64,000 bases of DNA, from contig DATEFW010000044.1 in NCBI GenBank assembly GCA_035280425.1, positions 216,957 to 280,956 on the forward strand, read 5' to 3'. A program made the translations under genes and the position numbers. The notes beneath the pieces were generated by a model that made no database searches, was not told where the DNA came from, and saw only the letters and a list, made by a program, of their open reading frames with translations. The first letter of the stretch is position 1. Each line of letters begins with the position of its first letter. Source of the DNA: QHXW01 sp035280425 (lineage in GTDB: Bacteria > Acidobacteriota > Terriglobia > Bryobacterales > Bryobacteraceae). Positions 43,033 through 51,831 of this stretch are shown in pieces.

Positions 43033-43116
43033 GTCGCTGGCCGATCCAGCGACTGCCAGCTACCCCGATACGATTCCGCCGCTATTGCGAGAAGAGAGCA
43101 TGCACTTTGATGCATA

Positions 43117-44751
43117 ATGACCAGAGTCGAAGGATCCAATGTGGAACGTGTGTTCGATGTTTGTGTTGTTGGTAGTGGTCCGGGCGGCGGTATCGCGACC
43201 TACGTCCTGACCCGCGCCGGGCTGAAAGTGGCTCTGGTCGAAGCTGGACGACGGCTCCGCGCCGGCATCGATTACAACGGTCACGGCTCCGCGTACGCTC
43301 AAATCGAAGACCGCCTCAAAGCCGGCCATAAGACGGCATTTCCGAGCGTTCTCGATTTCTCCGAACGCGACCATTTCACCGCCGTCGGCGACCGTCCGGG
43401 GCACGGGCTATTGAAAGCGTTGGGCGGGCGTTCGCTGTGCTGGGCGGGCCATAGCTTGCGCTTCGGTCCGGGAGATTTTCGGCGCTGGCCGATCTCGTAC
43501 GAAGAAGTCGCGCCGTATTACGACCGCGCCGAAACGCTCATGGGCGTGTACGGCAGTCGGGACGGGCTCTGGAACATGCCGGACGGTATCTTTCAAAAAA
43601 CCGTGCCTATGCGGTGTCCCGAAATGCTGCTGAAGCGCGGCGTTCAGCGGCTGAAGGCTAAGGGGCGAGCGATGGATTTTGTTACCCAGCGCAAGGCCAT
43701 CCCGACCGACCACGGCTGGAATCGCCGGCCCACATGCCATTACTGCGGCCAATGCATGAGCGGCTGCGACATCGATTCCAAGTACACATCCGCGAATACG
43801 CCGATTCCGCTGGCGCTCCGCACCCGCAACCTCACGCTTTTTACGGAATCCACAATGACGCGTATTGTCATGGACAAAGACCGCCGCCGGGTGACCGGCA
43901 TCGAATACGTCGACAACAAAGGGAAAGCTTCGCCGATCCGATGCAAAGCGCTCGTGCTTGCGTGCAGCACGGTGGAAACCGCCCGTCACATGCTTATCGC
44001 CAACATCGGCAACAGGAGCGGACAAATCGGCAAGAACCTGGTGAGCCATTTCGGAACCGATGTGGTCGCGATTTTTCCGGAGCTGAGGAACCGCGACGCT
44101 TCGAATGACGACGGAACGGATTACTTCCACAGCCTCCTGACGAACCTGTACTGGGAAAAGCCAAATCCGAATTTCGATATGACGTACCAGGTGCAGTGCG
44201 GCGCCGGTCTCAATCCGAAGGGGCTGGCTATTCGCGGCGCTGCGGGTTATGGTTCGGCATTCAAGCGCGCCATCCGGTACTTGAACGTGTGCCACACGAC
44301 CATGGACATGCAGGGCTCGCTTGCCCCGTCGCCCGATAATTTCGTGGACCTCGATCCGGAGCGGAAGGACCGCAACGGCCTGCCGCTGCCGCGCGTTCAT
44401 CTCAGATATGGCCCGAACGACATCGCGATGGCGAAGGACATGGTTGAAACGTGCGTGGAAATCGTCACCGCCGCGGGCGGAGAGGTCTACTCCCGGCCTC
44501 GCGAGGTCACGGCCGATACCTTGGGCATCGATTACAACCACTGGGTTGGAACCATGCGAATGGGCTCGGACCCGAAGCGTTCCGTCGTAGATACGTTTGG
44601 ACAGTCGCACGATGTGCCAAACCTGTTCGTCGGCGATTCATCGGTGTTCGCCGCATACCCGGAGAAAAATCCGACCCTTACAAACATTGCTCTTTCCTGG
44701 CGCATGAGCGAACATCTGGCGGAGATGGCAAAGAAAGGTGAGCTTGCGTGA
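43117..44751 (+). CDS. GMC family oxidoreductase, catalytic subunit
   Basis: A 544-residue FAD enzyme. FAD fold: FDVCVVGSGPGGGIATYVL; middle: LKALGGRSLCWAGHSLRFG; a Cys-rich loop, CHYCGQCMSGCDIDSKYTS; C-terminus: DYNHWVGTMRMGSDPKRSVV and KNPTLTNIALSWRMSEHL, where the active-site His is expected. Its gene overlaps (GTGA, 4 bases) the gluconate-dehydrogenase subunit 3 gene, so it is probably exported as a complex with the Tat-carrying subunit 3. It is a paralogue of the enzyme at 25276-26928. A sugar or sugar-alcohol substrate is likely. Confidence 0.9.
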   Translation: MTRVEGSNVERVFDVCVVGSGPGGGIATYVLTRAGLKVALVEAGRRLRAGIDYNGHGSAYAQIEDRLKAGHKTAFPSVLDFSERDHFTAVGDRPGHGLLKALGGRSLCWAGHSLRFGPGDFRRWPISYEEVAPYYDRAETLMGVYGSRDGLWNMPDGIFQKTVPMRCPEMLLKRGVQRLKAKGRAMDFVTQRKAIPTDHGWNRRPTCHYCGQCMSGCDIDSKYTSANTPIPLALRTRNLTLFTESTMTRIVMDKDRRRVTGIEYVDNKGKASPIRCKALVLACSTVETARHMLIANIGNRSGQIGKNLVSHFGTDVVAIFPELRNRDASNDDGTDYFHSLLTNLYWEKPNPNFDMTYQVQCGAGLNPKGLAIRGAAGYGSAFKRAIRYLNVCHTTMDMQGSLAPSPDNFVDLDPERKDRNGLPLPRVHLRYGPNDIAMAKDMVETCVEIVTAAGGEVYSRPREVTADTLGIDYNHWVGTMRMGSDPKRSVVDTFGQSHDVPNLFVGDSSVFAAYPEKNPTLTNIALSWRMSEHLAEMAKKGELA

Positions 44752-45356
44752 TCGACCGTCGTGAGCTTTTTAGAATCATCGGAGCGACGCTGGCGGCGAC
44801 GCGAGAAGGAACAGCCCAGCATGTCCATCGTGCCAGCGCCGCCGCTATCGACGTCGCGAGTTATAGACCGCGTTTCTTCTCCGAGCAGCAGTACAGGGTA
44901 ATCGACGAGCTGACCGAGATCATCATTCCCACTGACGAGCAGTCACCGGGCGCGCATGCGGCGGGAGTGCGGTTCTACATCGATACGGTGCTGCATTATT
45001 CTGCTCCGGATGTTCAACAACACTGGCGCGACGGCCTCGCGGCCGTAGAAGACGCGGCGCGCGAGCAGTTCGGGAAAGGTTTTGCGGATTGCGGCGCCGC
45101 CGATAAAGAGCGCGTGGTCGCTTTAATGGCGCGCGCCGAGACCGGCGCGCCGCAGCCCCGGATAGCGCGAGGACAAGCGACCCAGGAGAAAGATTCTTCG
45201 ACAGAACTCGAACGTTTCTTCCCGGTCTTGAAGCAGATGAGCCTGGATGCCTTCGCGCTGTCGGAGATCGGGATGAAGGAATATCTCGGCTACAAGGGAA
45301 ATACTGCGCTTCAGGAATTTCCGGGCTGCGCACACCCCGAACATCAACGCATCTGA
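44748..45356 (+). CDS. gluconate 2-dehydrogenase subunit 3 family protein
   Basis: A 202-residue Tat-exported partner of GMC enzymes. The N-terminus MIDRRELFRIIGATLAATRE has a twin-arginine-like motif. Further hallmarks are VIDELTEIIIPTDEQSPGAHAAGV, FYIDTVL and the C-terminal EIGMKEYLGYKGNTALQEFPG-CAHPEH. The start is GTG, overlapping the preceding stop by 4 bases. In known cases subunit 3 carries the catalytic subunit across the membrane and passes electrons on, often to a cytochrome; no cytochrome gene follows here. Confidence 0.9.
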   Translation: MIDRRELFRIIGATLAATREGTAQHVHRASAAAIDVASYRPRFFSEQQYRVIDELTEIIIPTDEQSPGAHAAGVRFYIDTVLHYSAPDVQQHWRDGLAAVEDAAREQFGKGFADCGAADKERVVALMARAETGAPQPRIARGQATQEKDSSTELERFFPVLKQMSLDAFALSEIGMKEYLGYKGNTALQEFPGCAHPEHQRI

Positions 45357-45510
45357 CCAGACGGCGAATATAGAGAAACGAAGGGAACGCGGCGATAACA
45401 GTGGCCGCCGGCGTACACGGCGCAAGGGCGCCTACCTAAGGCTAGCGCTGGCGGGAATCCAATTACCGTCACTCTACGCAATGATGTCCTTCACTACGCT
45501 TCCCGTATGG

Positions 45511-45817
45511 TCAAGAAATAACCCAGGGCCAATAACCCAGGGCCAGTCCGCCCGTTTCCTACTCCATAGGCCAATAACCCAGAGAATAACCCAGGGCCAG
45601 TCCGCCCGTTTCCTAATCCGTTGCCGGTGATGCACAATCCAAATAACCCAGGAATAACCCAGGAATAACCCAGGAATAACCCAGGATAACCCAGGGACAG
45701 TCCGCCCGTTTCCTAGAATAACCCAGAATAACCCAGAATAACCCAGGGACAATAACCCAGAATAACCCAGGGACAGTCCGCCCGTTTCCTAATCCGTTGC
45801 CGCTGATGCACAATCCA
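45511..45817. repeat. nested short tandem repeats (AATAACCCAGG family) with a longer unit
   Basis: The stretch is built from about twenty copies of AATAACCCAG(G), some with GAATAACCCAG spacing, interrupted four times by a longer motif, CAGTCCGCCCGTTTCCT. After two of these the sequence continues in almost the same way (AATCCGTTGCCG, TGATGCACAATCC), at about 45610 and 45788. So there is a repeat within a repeat. It contains no believable gene, although reading frames stay open because the unit lacks stops in some phases. Confidence 0.85.
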
Positions 45818-45860
45818 GCGTCCGCCCCTTTTTGCCACGAAATCGCGCCGCGCTCCCAGG

Positions 45861-46131
45861 CGCGACAACCGCACCTATGACGCCGAGAACCGCCTGATCG
45901 CCGCCACCGAACCCAACGTGCCGTTCATCAGTTACGTGTATGATGGCGAAGGGAAGCGGGCGCAGAAGTCGATGGGCGGCATGATCGCCACGTACGTATA
46001 CGACGCCTTCGGCCAGTTCGCGGCGGAGTACAGCATGCAAGCGCCGGCGCGCGGGCTCGAATATCTGACGGCAGACCCGCTGGACAGCACGCGCCTGGGG
46101 ACGGACGCAGGCGGCAACGCGCTGAAGTGCA
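45861..46131 (+). pseudogene. RHS/YD-repeat gene fragment
   Basis: The frame encodes RDNRTYDAENRLIAAT, ISYVYDGEGKRAQKSM and ATYVYDAFGQFAAEY, typical YD repeats, then LEYLTADPLDSTRLGTDAGG, close to the RHS core end. There is no start, no conserved full core and no toxin tip; the fragment ends at the opposite tsaD stop. RHS proteins are large polymorphic toxin or surface proteins, so this is a small piece of a lost gene lying against the tandem repeat. Confidence 0.8.
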
Positions 46132-47214
46132 TTAAACCAGGCTCAGATTCGGGTCCGCTGCCACACCCCAGCCGGCGAATTCGCCGCGCGCAAGCTTGGG
46201 GAATGCGGCCGCCGCGATCATGGCGGCATTGTCGGTCGATAGCTCCGGAGAAGGGAAGTGAACCCGCGCCGGAAGCCTGGCTTCGCGCGCCGCATGCCGC
46301 AGCCCCGTGTTGCACGCCACGCCGCCCGAAATGATCAGCGACCGCGCCGCCATCGTTTCCGCCGCCTTCGCCGCCCTTCGCAATAGCTCTTGAATCACCG
46401 TGCCCTGGAAAGACGCGAGTAAATCGCGCGTGCCCTGCGGCGTCACCGCAAGCCACTGCTCGCGCGTGGGCCGCGCGTGCGCCTTCAGGAGTTCTTTGCG
46501 CGCCTGAATCTCCGCCGCCAAATCGTGCGCTTCGGTCCACCGCAGCACCGCCGTCTTCAACCCGCTGAAGCTGAAATCGAGCGCGTTCCCCTTCATCTTC
46601 GCGAGCGTGAACGGCACCGCGCGCGCATCGCCATAGGGCGCGAGCATGTCGATCACCGGCCCGCCCGGATATCCGAACCCCAGCAGCTTCGCGACCTTGT
46701 CGAATGCCTCACCCGCCGCGTCGTCCCGCGTCTTTCCGAGTAACCGGTACGAAAAATTCTCGCTCACGTCGAAAAGATGCGTGTGCCCGCCGCTCACAAC
46801 CAGCGCCAGCGCCGGAAATTCCACGGGTGTGCCCCGCTGCTTCGCTTCCATAACCACCGAATGCACATGCCCTTCAATATGATTTACGCCAATGAGAGGA
46901 CGACCGCGGACAAACGAGAGAGATTTCGCGAAAGTGAGCCCGACCAGCAGCGAGCCTGCCAGTCCCGGCCCTACCGTCGCGGCAATGGCAGATAGATCGG
47001 AATAATTGGAATGCGCTTCGTCGAGCGCGAGCCGCACCACCGGAACGATCGCGCGCAAATGTTCCCGCGACGCCAGTTCCGGCACTACGCCGCCATACGG
47101 CGCGTGCGTCTTGAGTTGTGAGGCAACTACTGAGGAGAGAATCGAGACCCCGTCCTCGACCACGCTGGCCGCGGTCTCATCGCATGAGGACTCGATCCCG
47201 AGAATGCGCGCCAC
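46132..47214 (-). CDS. tsaD: tRNA N6-adenosine threonylcarbamoyltransferase
   Basis: A 360-residue ASKHA-fold enzyme that forms t6A at position 37 of ANN-decoding tRNAs with TsaB and TsaE. Landmarks: ILGIESSCDETAASVV, GGVVPELASREH, the iron ligands in GVNHIEGHVHSV, VVSGGHTHL, FSFSGLKTAV and the late IISGGVACNTGLR plus STDNAAMIA. The start is GTG at 47214, with a CATAAT box 5 bases upstream, so it may be leaderless. It precedes no other gene on its strand and collides with the RHS fragment. Confidence 0.95.
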   Translation of the reverse strand: MARILGIESSCDETAASVVEDGVSILSSVVASQLKTHAPYGGVVPELASREHLRAIVPVVRLALDEAHSNYSDLSAIAATVGPGLAGSLLVGLTFAKSLSFVRGRPLIGVNHIEGHVHSVVMEAKQRGTPVEFPALALVVSGGHTHLFDVSENFSYRLLGKTRDDAAGEAFDKVAKLLGFGYPGGPVIDMLAPYGDARAVPFTLAKMKGNALDFSFSGLKTAVLRWTEAHDLAAEIQARKELLKAHARPTREQWLAVTPQGTRDLLASFQGTVIQELLRRAAKAAETMAARSLIISGGVACNTGLRHAAREARLPARVHFPSPELSTDNAAMIAAAAFPKLARGEFAGWGVAADPNLSLV

Positions 47215-47219
47215 ACTTC

Positions 47220-47225
47220 ATTATG
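47220..47225 (-). promoter_or_regulatory. -10 box (CATAAT) before tsaD
   Basis: CATAAT with 5 bases to the GTG at 47214; the 14-base gap to the upstream gene leaves little room for a -35 outside that gene. Confidence 0.3.
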
Positions 47226-47228
47226 CGC

Positions 47229-48365
47229 TCAGGCGGGTTCGGCTTCGCTTTCGTCGCTGGCGTTGAGCACTTCCTGGATGCGGCGCACCAGGTCGAGCGG
47301 CGAATACGGTTTGGCCAGAAAATGCGCCGGCGCGAGGTCCAGCGGATATCCGCTCGCCACCAGCGCCTTCAGTTTCGGACGGATTTTGCGCATTTCTTCG
47401 AGCGCTTCCAGGCCGGAAAGCCCCGGCATGGTCATATCGAGAAAAACCAGGTCGATGGCATTCATGTTTTCCTGGAAAACACGAACGGCTTCTTCGCCAT
47501 CGCTTGCTTCCATGACGTTGTAACCCTTGCGCAGCAGGATTTGCACGGCCGCGCGCCGCACCGGGCCTTCGTCGTCGGCGATCAGCACGCACGCCGAGCC
47601 TTCGGTGAGCGACCGCGCACGGCCGGTCGTCTGGTCCGAGCGGCTCATCGACGGCAGCGAAATCCGAAACGTGATGGAATCCACGTCGCGCGCCATGTCG
47701 ATCGATCCGCCGTGAGCGCGAACAATTTCGACATCCCGGCTCAAGCCGAAAGTGCCGGAGTCGCGGCTGAGAGTTCCGCCGGAAAGAGGCTGAAAGAGGC
47801 GCCTGGCTTCGGCCATATGCCGCACGCTCGAAACCGCGATGGTGATGGTGACGAATTTCGGCCCGTTTTTGGCCTGCACCTCGAGCAGGCATTCTTCGGG
47901 CATCGACCGGCTGGCATTGGCGGCCAGGTTCATGATGACCTGCTGGATCTGGCTGGCGTCGGCCATTACGGTCGGCAAGTGCGCGTGGCGGGTAAATTTC
48001 GCAGGATGAGTGGATGGAAGCACTTTGCGCAAAATGCGCTCGGTGCCTTTGAAAAGCTGATCGAGCGAAACCGGTTTCAGTTCCGGCTTGACGGTTTGCC
48101 CCAAATTCAGCAGGGCGCGCGTCATTTCGACCGATCGGTGCGCAGCCTGCTGCGCCTCGACGAGGCCTTCGTAGAGCGAATGGTCGGAATCGAGCGAATC
48201 GAGAGCGAGACCGACGTTCCCAAGAATTACCGTCAGCTCGTTGTTCAAATCGTGGGCGATGAAGCCGGCGAGCGCGCCGAGCATTTCCAGTTTCTGTTGC
48301 TTGCCCAGCCGCTGGTCGAAGTCGAAATCGGACTCATGTTCGTGAGTCGGGGCGTTGCGGTCCAT
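47229..48365 (-). CDS. hybrid histidine (pseudo)kinase with C-terminal receiver
   Basis: A 378-residue soluble protein without sensor or membrane domain. A HisKA helix contains the phospho-His in IAHDLNNELTVILGN (H38); the ATPase lobe has an N-box (QVIMNLAANASRSM) and a late FGLSRDVEIVRAHGGSI, but the G1 box (normally DTGxGM) reads SSVRHM, so ATP binding is doubtful. The receiver domain has ADDE, the phospho-acceptor Asp in VFLDMTMPG (D310), the Ser in VASGY and Lys in LAKPYSPLDL. It may accept phosphate from another kinase. It lies 14 bases ahead of tsaD on the same strand. Confidence 0.85.
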   Translation of the reverse strand: MDRNAPTHEHESDFDFDQRLGKQQKLEMLGALAGFIAHDLNNELTVILGNVGLALDSLDSDHSLYEGLVEAQQAAHRSVEMTRALLNLGQTVKPELKPVSLDQLFKGTERILRKVLPSTHPAKFTRHAHLPTVMADASQIQQVIMNLAANASRSMPEECLLEVQAKNGPKFVTITIAVSSVRHMAEARRLFQPLSGGTLSRDSGTFGLSRDVEIVRAHGGSIDMARDVDSITFRISLPSMSRSDQTTGRARSLTEGSACVLIADDEGPVRRAAVQILLRKGYNVMEASDGEEAVRVFQENMNAIDLVFLDMTMPGLSGLEALEEMRKIRPKLKALVASGYPLDLAPAHFLAKPYSPLDLVRRIQEVLNASDESEAEPA

Positions 48366-48470
48366 CGCGTCTCCATGCTAACGGCGCCGAGTTGGCGGCC
48401 GGGCGGCTCGAAGCCGCAATGCGCATGAAAAGACAGACAAATAAAAAAATCGAACGATTGTCACCGGCGA

Positions 48471-51425
48471 TCACTGGATCGTGAGGTGAACGGTGTTGGC
48501 GTCAATTCCGGCGGCGGTGACGACGATGCTCGCGTCGCCCGTACCGGCGAGCGAACGCGGCAGCAGAACGTTGATCTGGTCGAGGCCTGCGAATTGATTC
48601 TGCGGCCCGGCGTAGCCGACCGGCGCGCTGATGCCTTCGACCTTCGCGGTAACCCCCGCGGTGCCTGCGCTACGAAGGCCTGTGCCGTACAAGATCAAAT
48701 AGACCTGGTCGCCGGCGGGGCCGAGATCGATGGGCTTACCGACCAGATCGCCGTTTTGGAGGGTGAAGACCGGTTCGAAGGACTGCGGCTGGCCCGGGCG
48801 AACGCGCGTAATGTAGGCGGCGGCGAGACCGGCGAGGTTCAAGGTAAAGAGCGAAGGCGCTACAGGCGCGATTTGAATTTGGGCGGTGTGCACGATATTG
48901 ACGGCTAGCGTCTGGGTGGTGATCGTGACGACCGCCGTGCCGGTGGCCGTGGACGGCGGGACGAGAAAGTTGATCTGTCCGGGTGAAACGTAGAGCAACC
49001 TGGCGAGCCGGGAAGTCCCGGCCGAATCGCGAACGGCGACGGTGGTCTCGCCCAGCATGGTAGGAAGCGGCTGGCCCGAGGGCGCCGTGAAGATCCCTTG
49101 CGCGAGGCCGTTCCCAAATGCCGTTGCCCAGGAATCCGGTGCTACCGGCCCGATGGCCATAGATGCCGCGGAAACGATGGCGACGGCGGGCTGCGGCTGG
49201 GAAATGTTCAAGAAGCTCACGGCACCGAACAGCGTGAGGCTAACCAGGTCGATCCGCCCGTCCCGATTGACGTCGGCCGGATCCGCAGCAACTGCGAGAT
49301 GGCCTGGAATCCCGAAGGCAGCGGGGTTCAGGGGCGCCGGCGGCTGAAACGTGCCATCCCCATTGCCGAGGAGGTAGGATGGGCCTGCGATCACATCGAG
49401 CAGGCCATCTCCGTTGAAATCTGCGACGACGGGATAGCCAAAAACCGGGTAAGTCCCGGCCTGAGAAAATGTGCCGTCACCGCGGCCTAACAGAATCAAC
49501 ACGCTGGAAGCCGCCCAGGCCGCCAGATCGAGTTTTCCGTCGCGGTTGAAGTCTCCAAGAGCGACGCTGTACAGATTAGGGATGGCGATTGCCGTTCCCG
49601 CAGTGAACGAGCCATCACCTTTCCCTAACAGAAAACCGATGCTCGCCGAAGGATCTCCGCCTCCTCCAAGAGTGTTCATGACAAGCAGGTCCGGCTTTCC
49701 GTCATTATTGAAATCGCCGACGAGCAACGAGCTAGCAGCAACCGGATAGGAAACGGGTGCGGAGAATGTGCCTTCGCCGTTGCCCAGCAGGATCAGAATG
49801 GCGTCCTGGGAAGAGCCAATGCCTGTCCTCGTGACCAGAGCGACATCCGGCTTGCCGTCGGCGTTGAAGTCACCGGTCACCAACGACACGACGCCCGAGG
49901 GCACCACAGTGTTTACGGGCGGTTGAAATGTTCCGTCGCCGCGGCCGAGGAAGACCGCCAAAGTTCCGGAGTCCGGCGCCAGCTGATATTCGATTACGAA
50001 GTCTGTTTTGCCGTCGTTATTGATGTCTGCAACCGCGACAGACGCGATACTGCTTCCTGGTGGGAAATCGTAACGAAATGTCGAGCTGAAACCGCCGTCG
50101 CCATCGCCGGCCATTACGGTGGCTCCTGTTGGATCGAGCGACACCAGATCGGGGAAACCATCGTGATTGAAATCGGCAGCAGCTAGCATCTGGGATCCGG
50201 CCCCGAGGCTAACTCTGGGACCGAGGTACGTGCCGTCACCGCCGTCGAACAAGATCGAGTCAGCCGACAGCACGAGCGCATTGCCGGAGCCTTCGACGAT
50301 GTCCAAGCCGCCGTCGCCGTCGATATCCGCCAGGATAATTCCGCCGCCGGCGTCGGGCACCAGATAGTCCTGGCGTTTCGGAAATTTTCCCGTTCCGTCA
50401 CCGAAGAAGATGGCAATGCCGCTGGTGACGATGTCCGGAATGCCATCGCCATTGAGGTCGGCGATCGCGAGAGTGAAAGCGCTGGCGATCGGGTAGGTGT
50501 CGGGGGCGGCGAAGGTCCCATCGCCATGACCCAACATAACTCCGAGAAAAAAGGTATTGACTGGATCGCCTGCCTTTGTGAAAGCCAGATCCGCTTTGCC
50601 ATCGCCATTCAAATCCGCGATGGCGACCGCGGGAAGAGTGCCATTAACCTGCGAATAAATCACTCGTTCAGGCTGAAACGTGCCGTCACCCTTGCCCAGA
50701 AAGACCGATAGCTGACCGCCGCCATTGAAAAGCATTTGGCCGGCGACGACGATATCGGGAATGTGGTCGCCGTTCAAATCCGCTACAGCCAAATTGGCCG
50801 AATAGAAACCGTTTCCTCCAAGCTGATCAGTTGATGCGAGATGGAAGCTGCCATCCGGGTTGCCCAGGAGGATCTCGAGGGTGATGGCGCCGTGCAGTTG
50901 TTTGGCATCGAATGTGATGGCGAGACCGGCGATATCCAGATTGCCGTCTCCGTTGAGGTCCACCAGGACCGGCGATGTGACGAGCACCGGCAATCGGGTC
51001 TGGGAGATCAGATTCATCTCCGGATCAAATCGCGCGACCACGTTGCCGGTATTATCGCTGAACATGACGAAAAGGTAATCGCCCGAACTCAAGCGCGCGA
51101 CGGCCTGCGGCTGAGAGGGCTCCCCGGCGGTGTTACCCGTGCCGGTTGGCGGGGGAAGCGGGGGCAGCGAGGGGTGACCGGGAAGGCAGGCGGTCAACTG
51201 TTTCTGGAAGTTCGGAGTGGTGCGGATCACGCGGAACGGCGAGGCCTTCATGATTTCGTAGGCGGTCGAGGAGCCGTCGTTCTGGCGTAGCAGAACCAGT
51301 TGGGTGTAGCCGCTCGGCGAATTTACCGGGACGGCGGTCTGGAAATTGACCGCGGGACAACCGGGCTGCGCGAGGGCGGCTGCGGTTGCCGCGAACACGA
51401 CCCCGGAGAGCTGGAGCCACTTCAT
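48471..51425 (-). CDS. FG-GAP/VCBS repeat protein with Solibacter-type C-terminal domain
   Basis: A 984-residue exported protein. After the signal peptide (QLSGVVFAATAAALAQ) come more than a dozen VCBS/FG-GAP repeats with Ca-binding loops such as DLNGDGNLDIAGL, DLNGDHIPDIVVAG, DFNADGKPDVALV and DFNNDGKPDLLVMN. The last 240 residues (VSAASMAIGPVAPDSWATAFG through IVVTAAGIDANTVHLTIQ) match the uncharacterised C-terminal domain found in many Solibacter proteins, with VSPGQINFLVP as hallmark. The ATG at 51425 is used since the signal peptide follows it. A surface or secreted structural protein is likely. Confidence 0.9.
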   Translation of the reverse strand: MKWLQLSGVVFAATAAALAQPGCPAVNFQTAVPVNSPSGYTQLVLLRQNDGSSTAYEIMKASPFRVIRTTPNFQKQLTACLPGHPSLPPLPPPTGTGNTAGEPSQPQAVARLSSGDYLFVMFSDNTGNVVARFDPEMNLISQTRLPVLVTSPVLVDLNGDGNLDIAGLAITFDAKQLHGAITLEILLGNPDGSFHLASTDQLGGNGFYSANLAVADLNGDHIPDIVVAGQMLFNGGGQLSVFLGKGDGTFQPERVIYSQVNGTLPAVAIADLNGDGKADLAFTKAGDPVNTFFLGVMLGHGDGTFAAPDTYPIASAFTLAIADLNGDGIPDIVTSGIAIFFGDGTGKFPKRQDYLVPDAGGGIILADIDGDGGLDIVEGSGNALVLSADSILFDGGDGTYLGPRVSLGAGSQMLAAADFNHDGFPDLVSLDPTGATVMAGDGDGGFSSTFRYDFPPGSSIASVAVADINNDGKTDFVIEYQLAPDSGTLAVFLGRGDGTFQPPVNTVVPSGVVSLVTGDFNADGKPDVALVTRTGIGSSQDAILILLGNGEGTFSAPVSYPVAASSLLVGDFNNDGKPDLLVMNTLGGGGDPSASIGFLLGKGDGSFTAGTAIAIPNLYSVALGDFNRDGKLDLAAWAASSVLILLGRGDGTFSQAGTYPVFGYPVVADFNGDGLLDVIAGPSYLLGNGDGTFQPPAPLNPAAFGIPGHLAVAADPADVNRDGRIDLVSLTLFGAVSFLNISQPQPAVAIVSAASMAIGPVAPDSWATAFGNGLAQGIFTAPSGQPLPTMLGETTVAVRDSAGTSRLARLLYVSPGQINFLVPPSTATGTAVVTITTQTLAVNIVHTAQIQIAPVAPSLFTLNLAGLAAAYITRVRPGQPQSFEPVFTLQNGDLVGKPIDLGPAGDQVYLILYGTGLRSAGTAGVTAKVEGISAPVGYAGPQNQFAGLDQINVLLPRSLAGTGDASIVVTAAGIDANTVHLTIQ

Positions 51426-51520
51426 GTGGATTGGGTCCAGTCTGGCGGCCAGCAACCGTGATGCCAATTAGATTGTTATGCAGCCCAGCACTTTCCTTCG
51501 CGTGTTTAGGAAACGGGTGT

Positions 51521-51546
51521 GGCGGCTGTACACACAGGATGTGTCA
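51521..51546 (+). repeat. 26-bp interspersed repeat, copy 1
   Basis: GGCGGCTGTACACACAGGAT plus GTGTCA; 23 of 26 bases match a copy at 53893-53918 in the same orientation. The ACACA/TGTGT part is an imperfect palindrome. Confidence 0.55.
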
Positions 51547-51547
51547 G

Positions 51548-51710
51548 TTACTCATCCTTGCCCACAATGTCGCGCAAGAAGTCGAGATAGTTTTCAAATG
51601 CGCGGCGACCGGATTTCGTCAGGCGCACACGCGTGCGCGGCTTCTTTCCCACGAAGTCTTTTTCGACTTCCACATAGCCGGCCTGTTCGAGCGTGACGAT
51701 GTGCGCGCCG
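51548..51710 (-). pseudogene. truncated copy of the winged-helix regulator gene
   Basis: 163 bases matching 52973-53135 with only four differences by my count. It encodes the C-terminal half of the regulator (GAHIVTLEQAGYVEVEKDFV onward to the stop), after which the match stops abruptly. A start and the DNA-recognition part are absent, so it is not expected to be functional. With the intact copy it brackets the macrodomain-like gene. Confidence 0.88.
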
Positions 51711-51819
51711 GACAAATTTCCCCGAGTGGACTTTGGGCAACGAAGGCACACCATCCGGTCATGTCAAGCAGCAAGACGGAGCAGGCACTTGCGCCACCTC
51801 GTCACGTCCCCGGGGCGCT

Positions 51820-51825
51820 TAGAAT
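51820..51825 (+). promoter_or_regulatory. -10 box (TAGAAT), leaderless arrangement
   Basis: TAGAAT with 6 bases to the GTG at 51832. No ribosome-binding site is visible. Confidence 0.4.
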
Positions 51826-51831
51826 GTACAT

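Noticed and set aside
43408..44610. Open frame of 400 codons on the minus strand
   Set aside because: Antisense to the second GMC gene; no recognisable domain.
45474..45813. Open frames on the minus strand with LGYSWVIPG-type repeats
   Set aside because: Produced by the tandem DNA repeat; no start signal or composition of a real protein.
45857..46334. Active RHS toxin
   Set aside because: Only two or three YD repeats and part of the core remain, with no start or C-terminal toxin.
47118..48428. Open frame of 436 codons on the plus strand
   Set aside because: Antisense to the hybrid kinase and tsaD; the minus strand genes show clear motifs.
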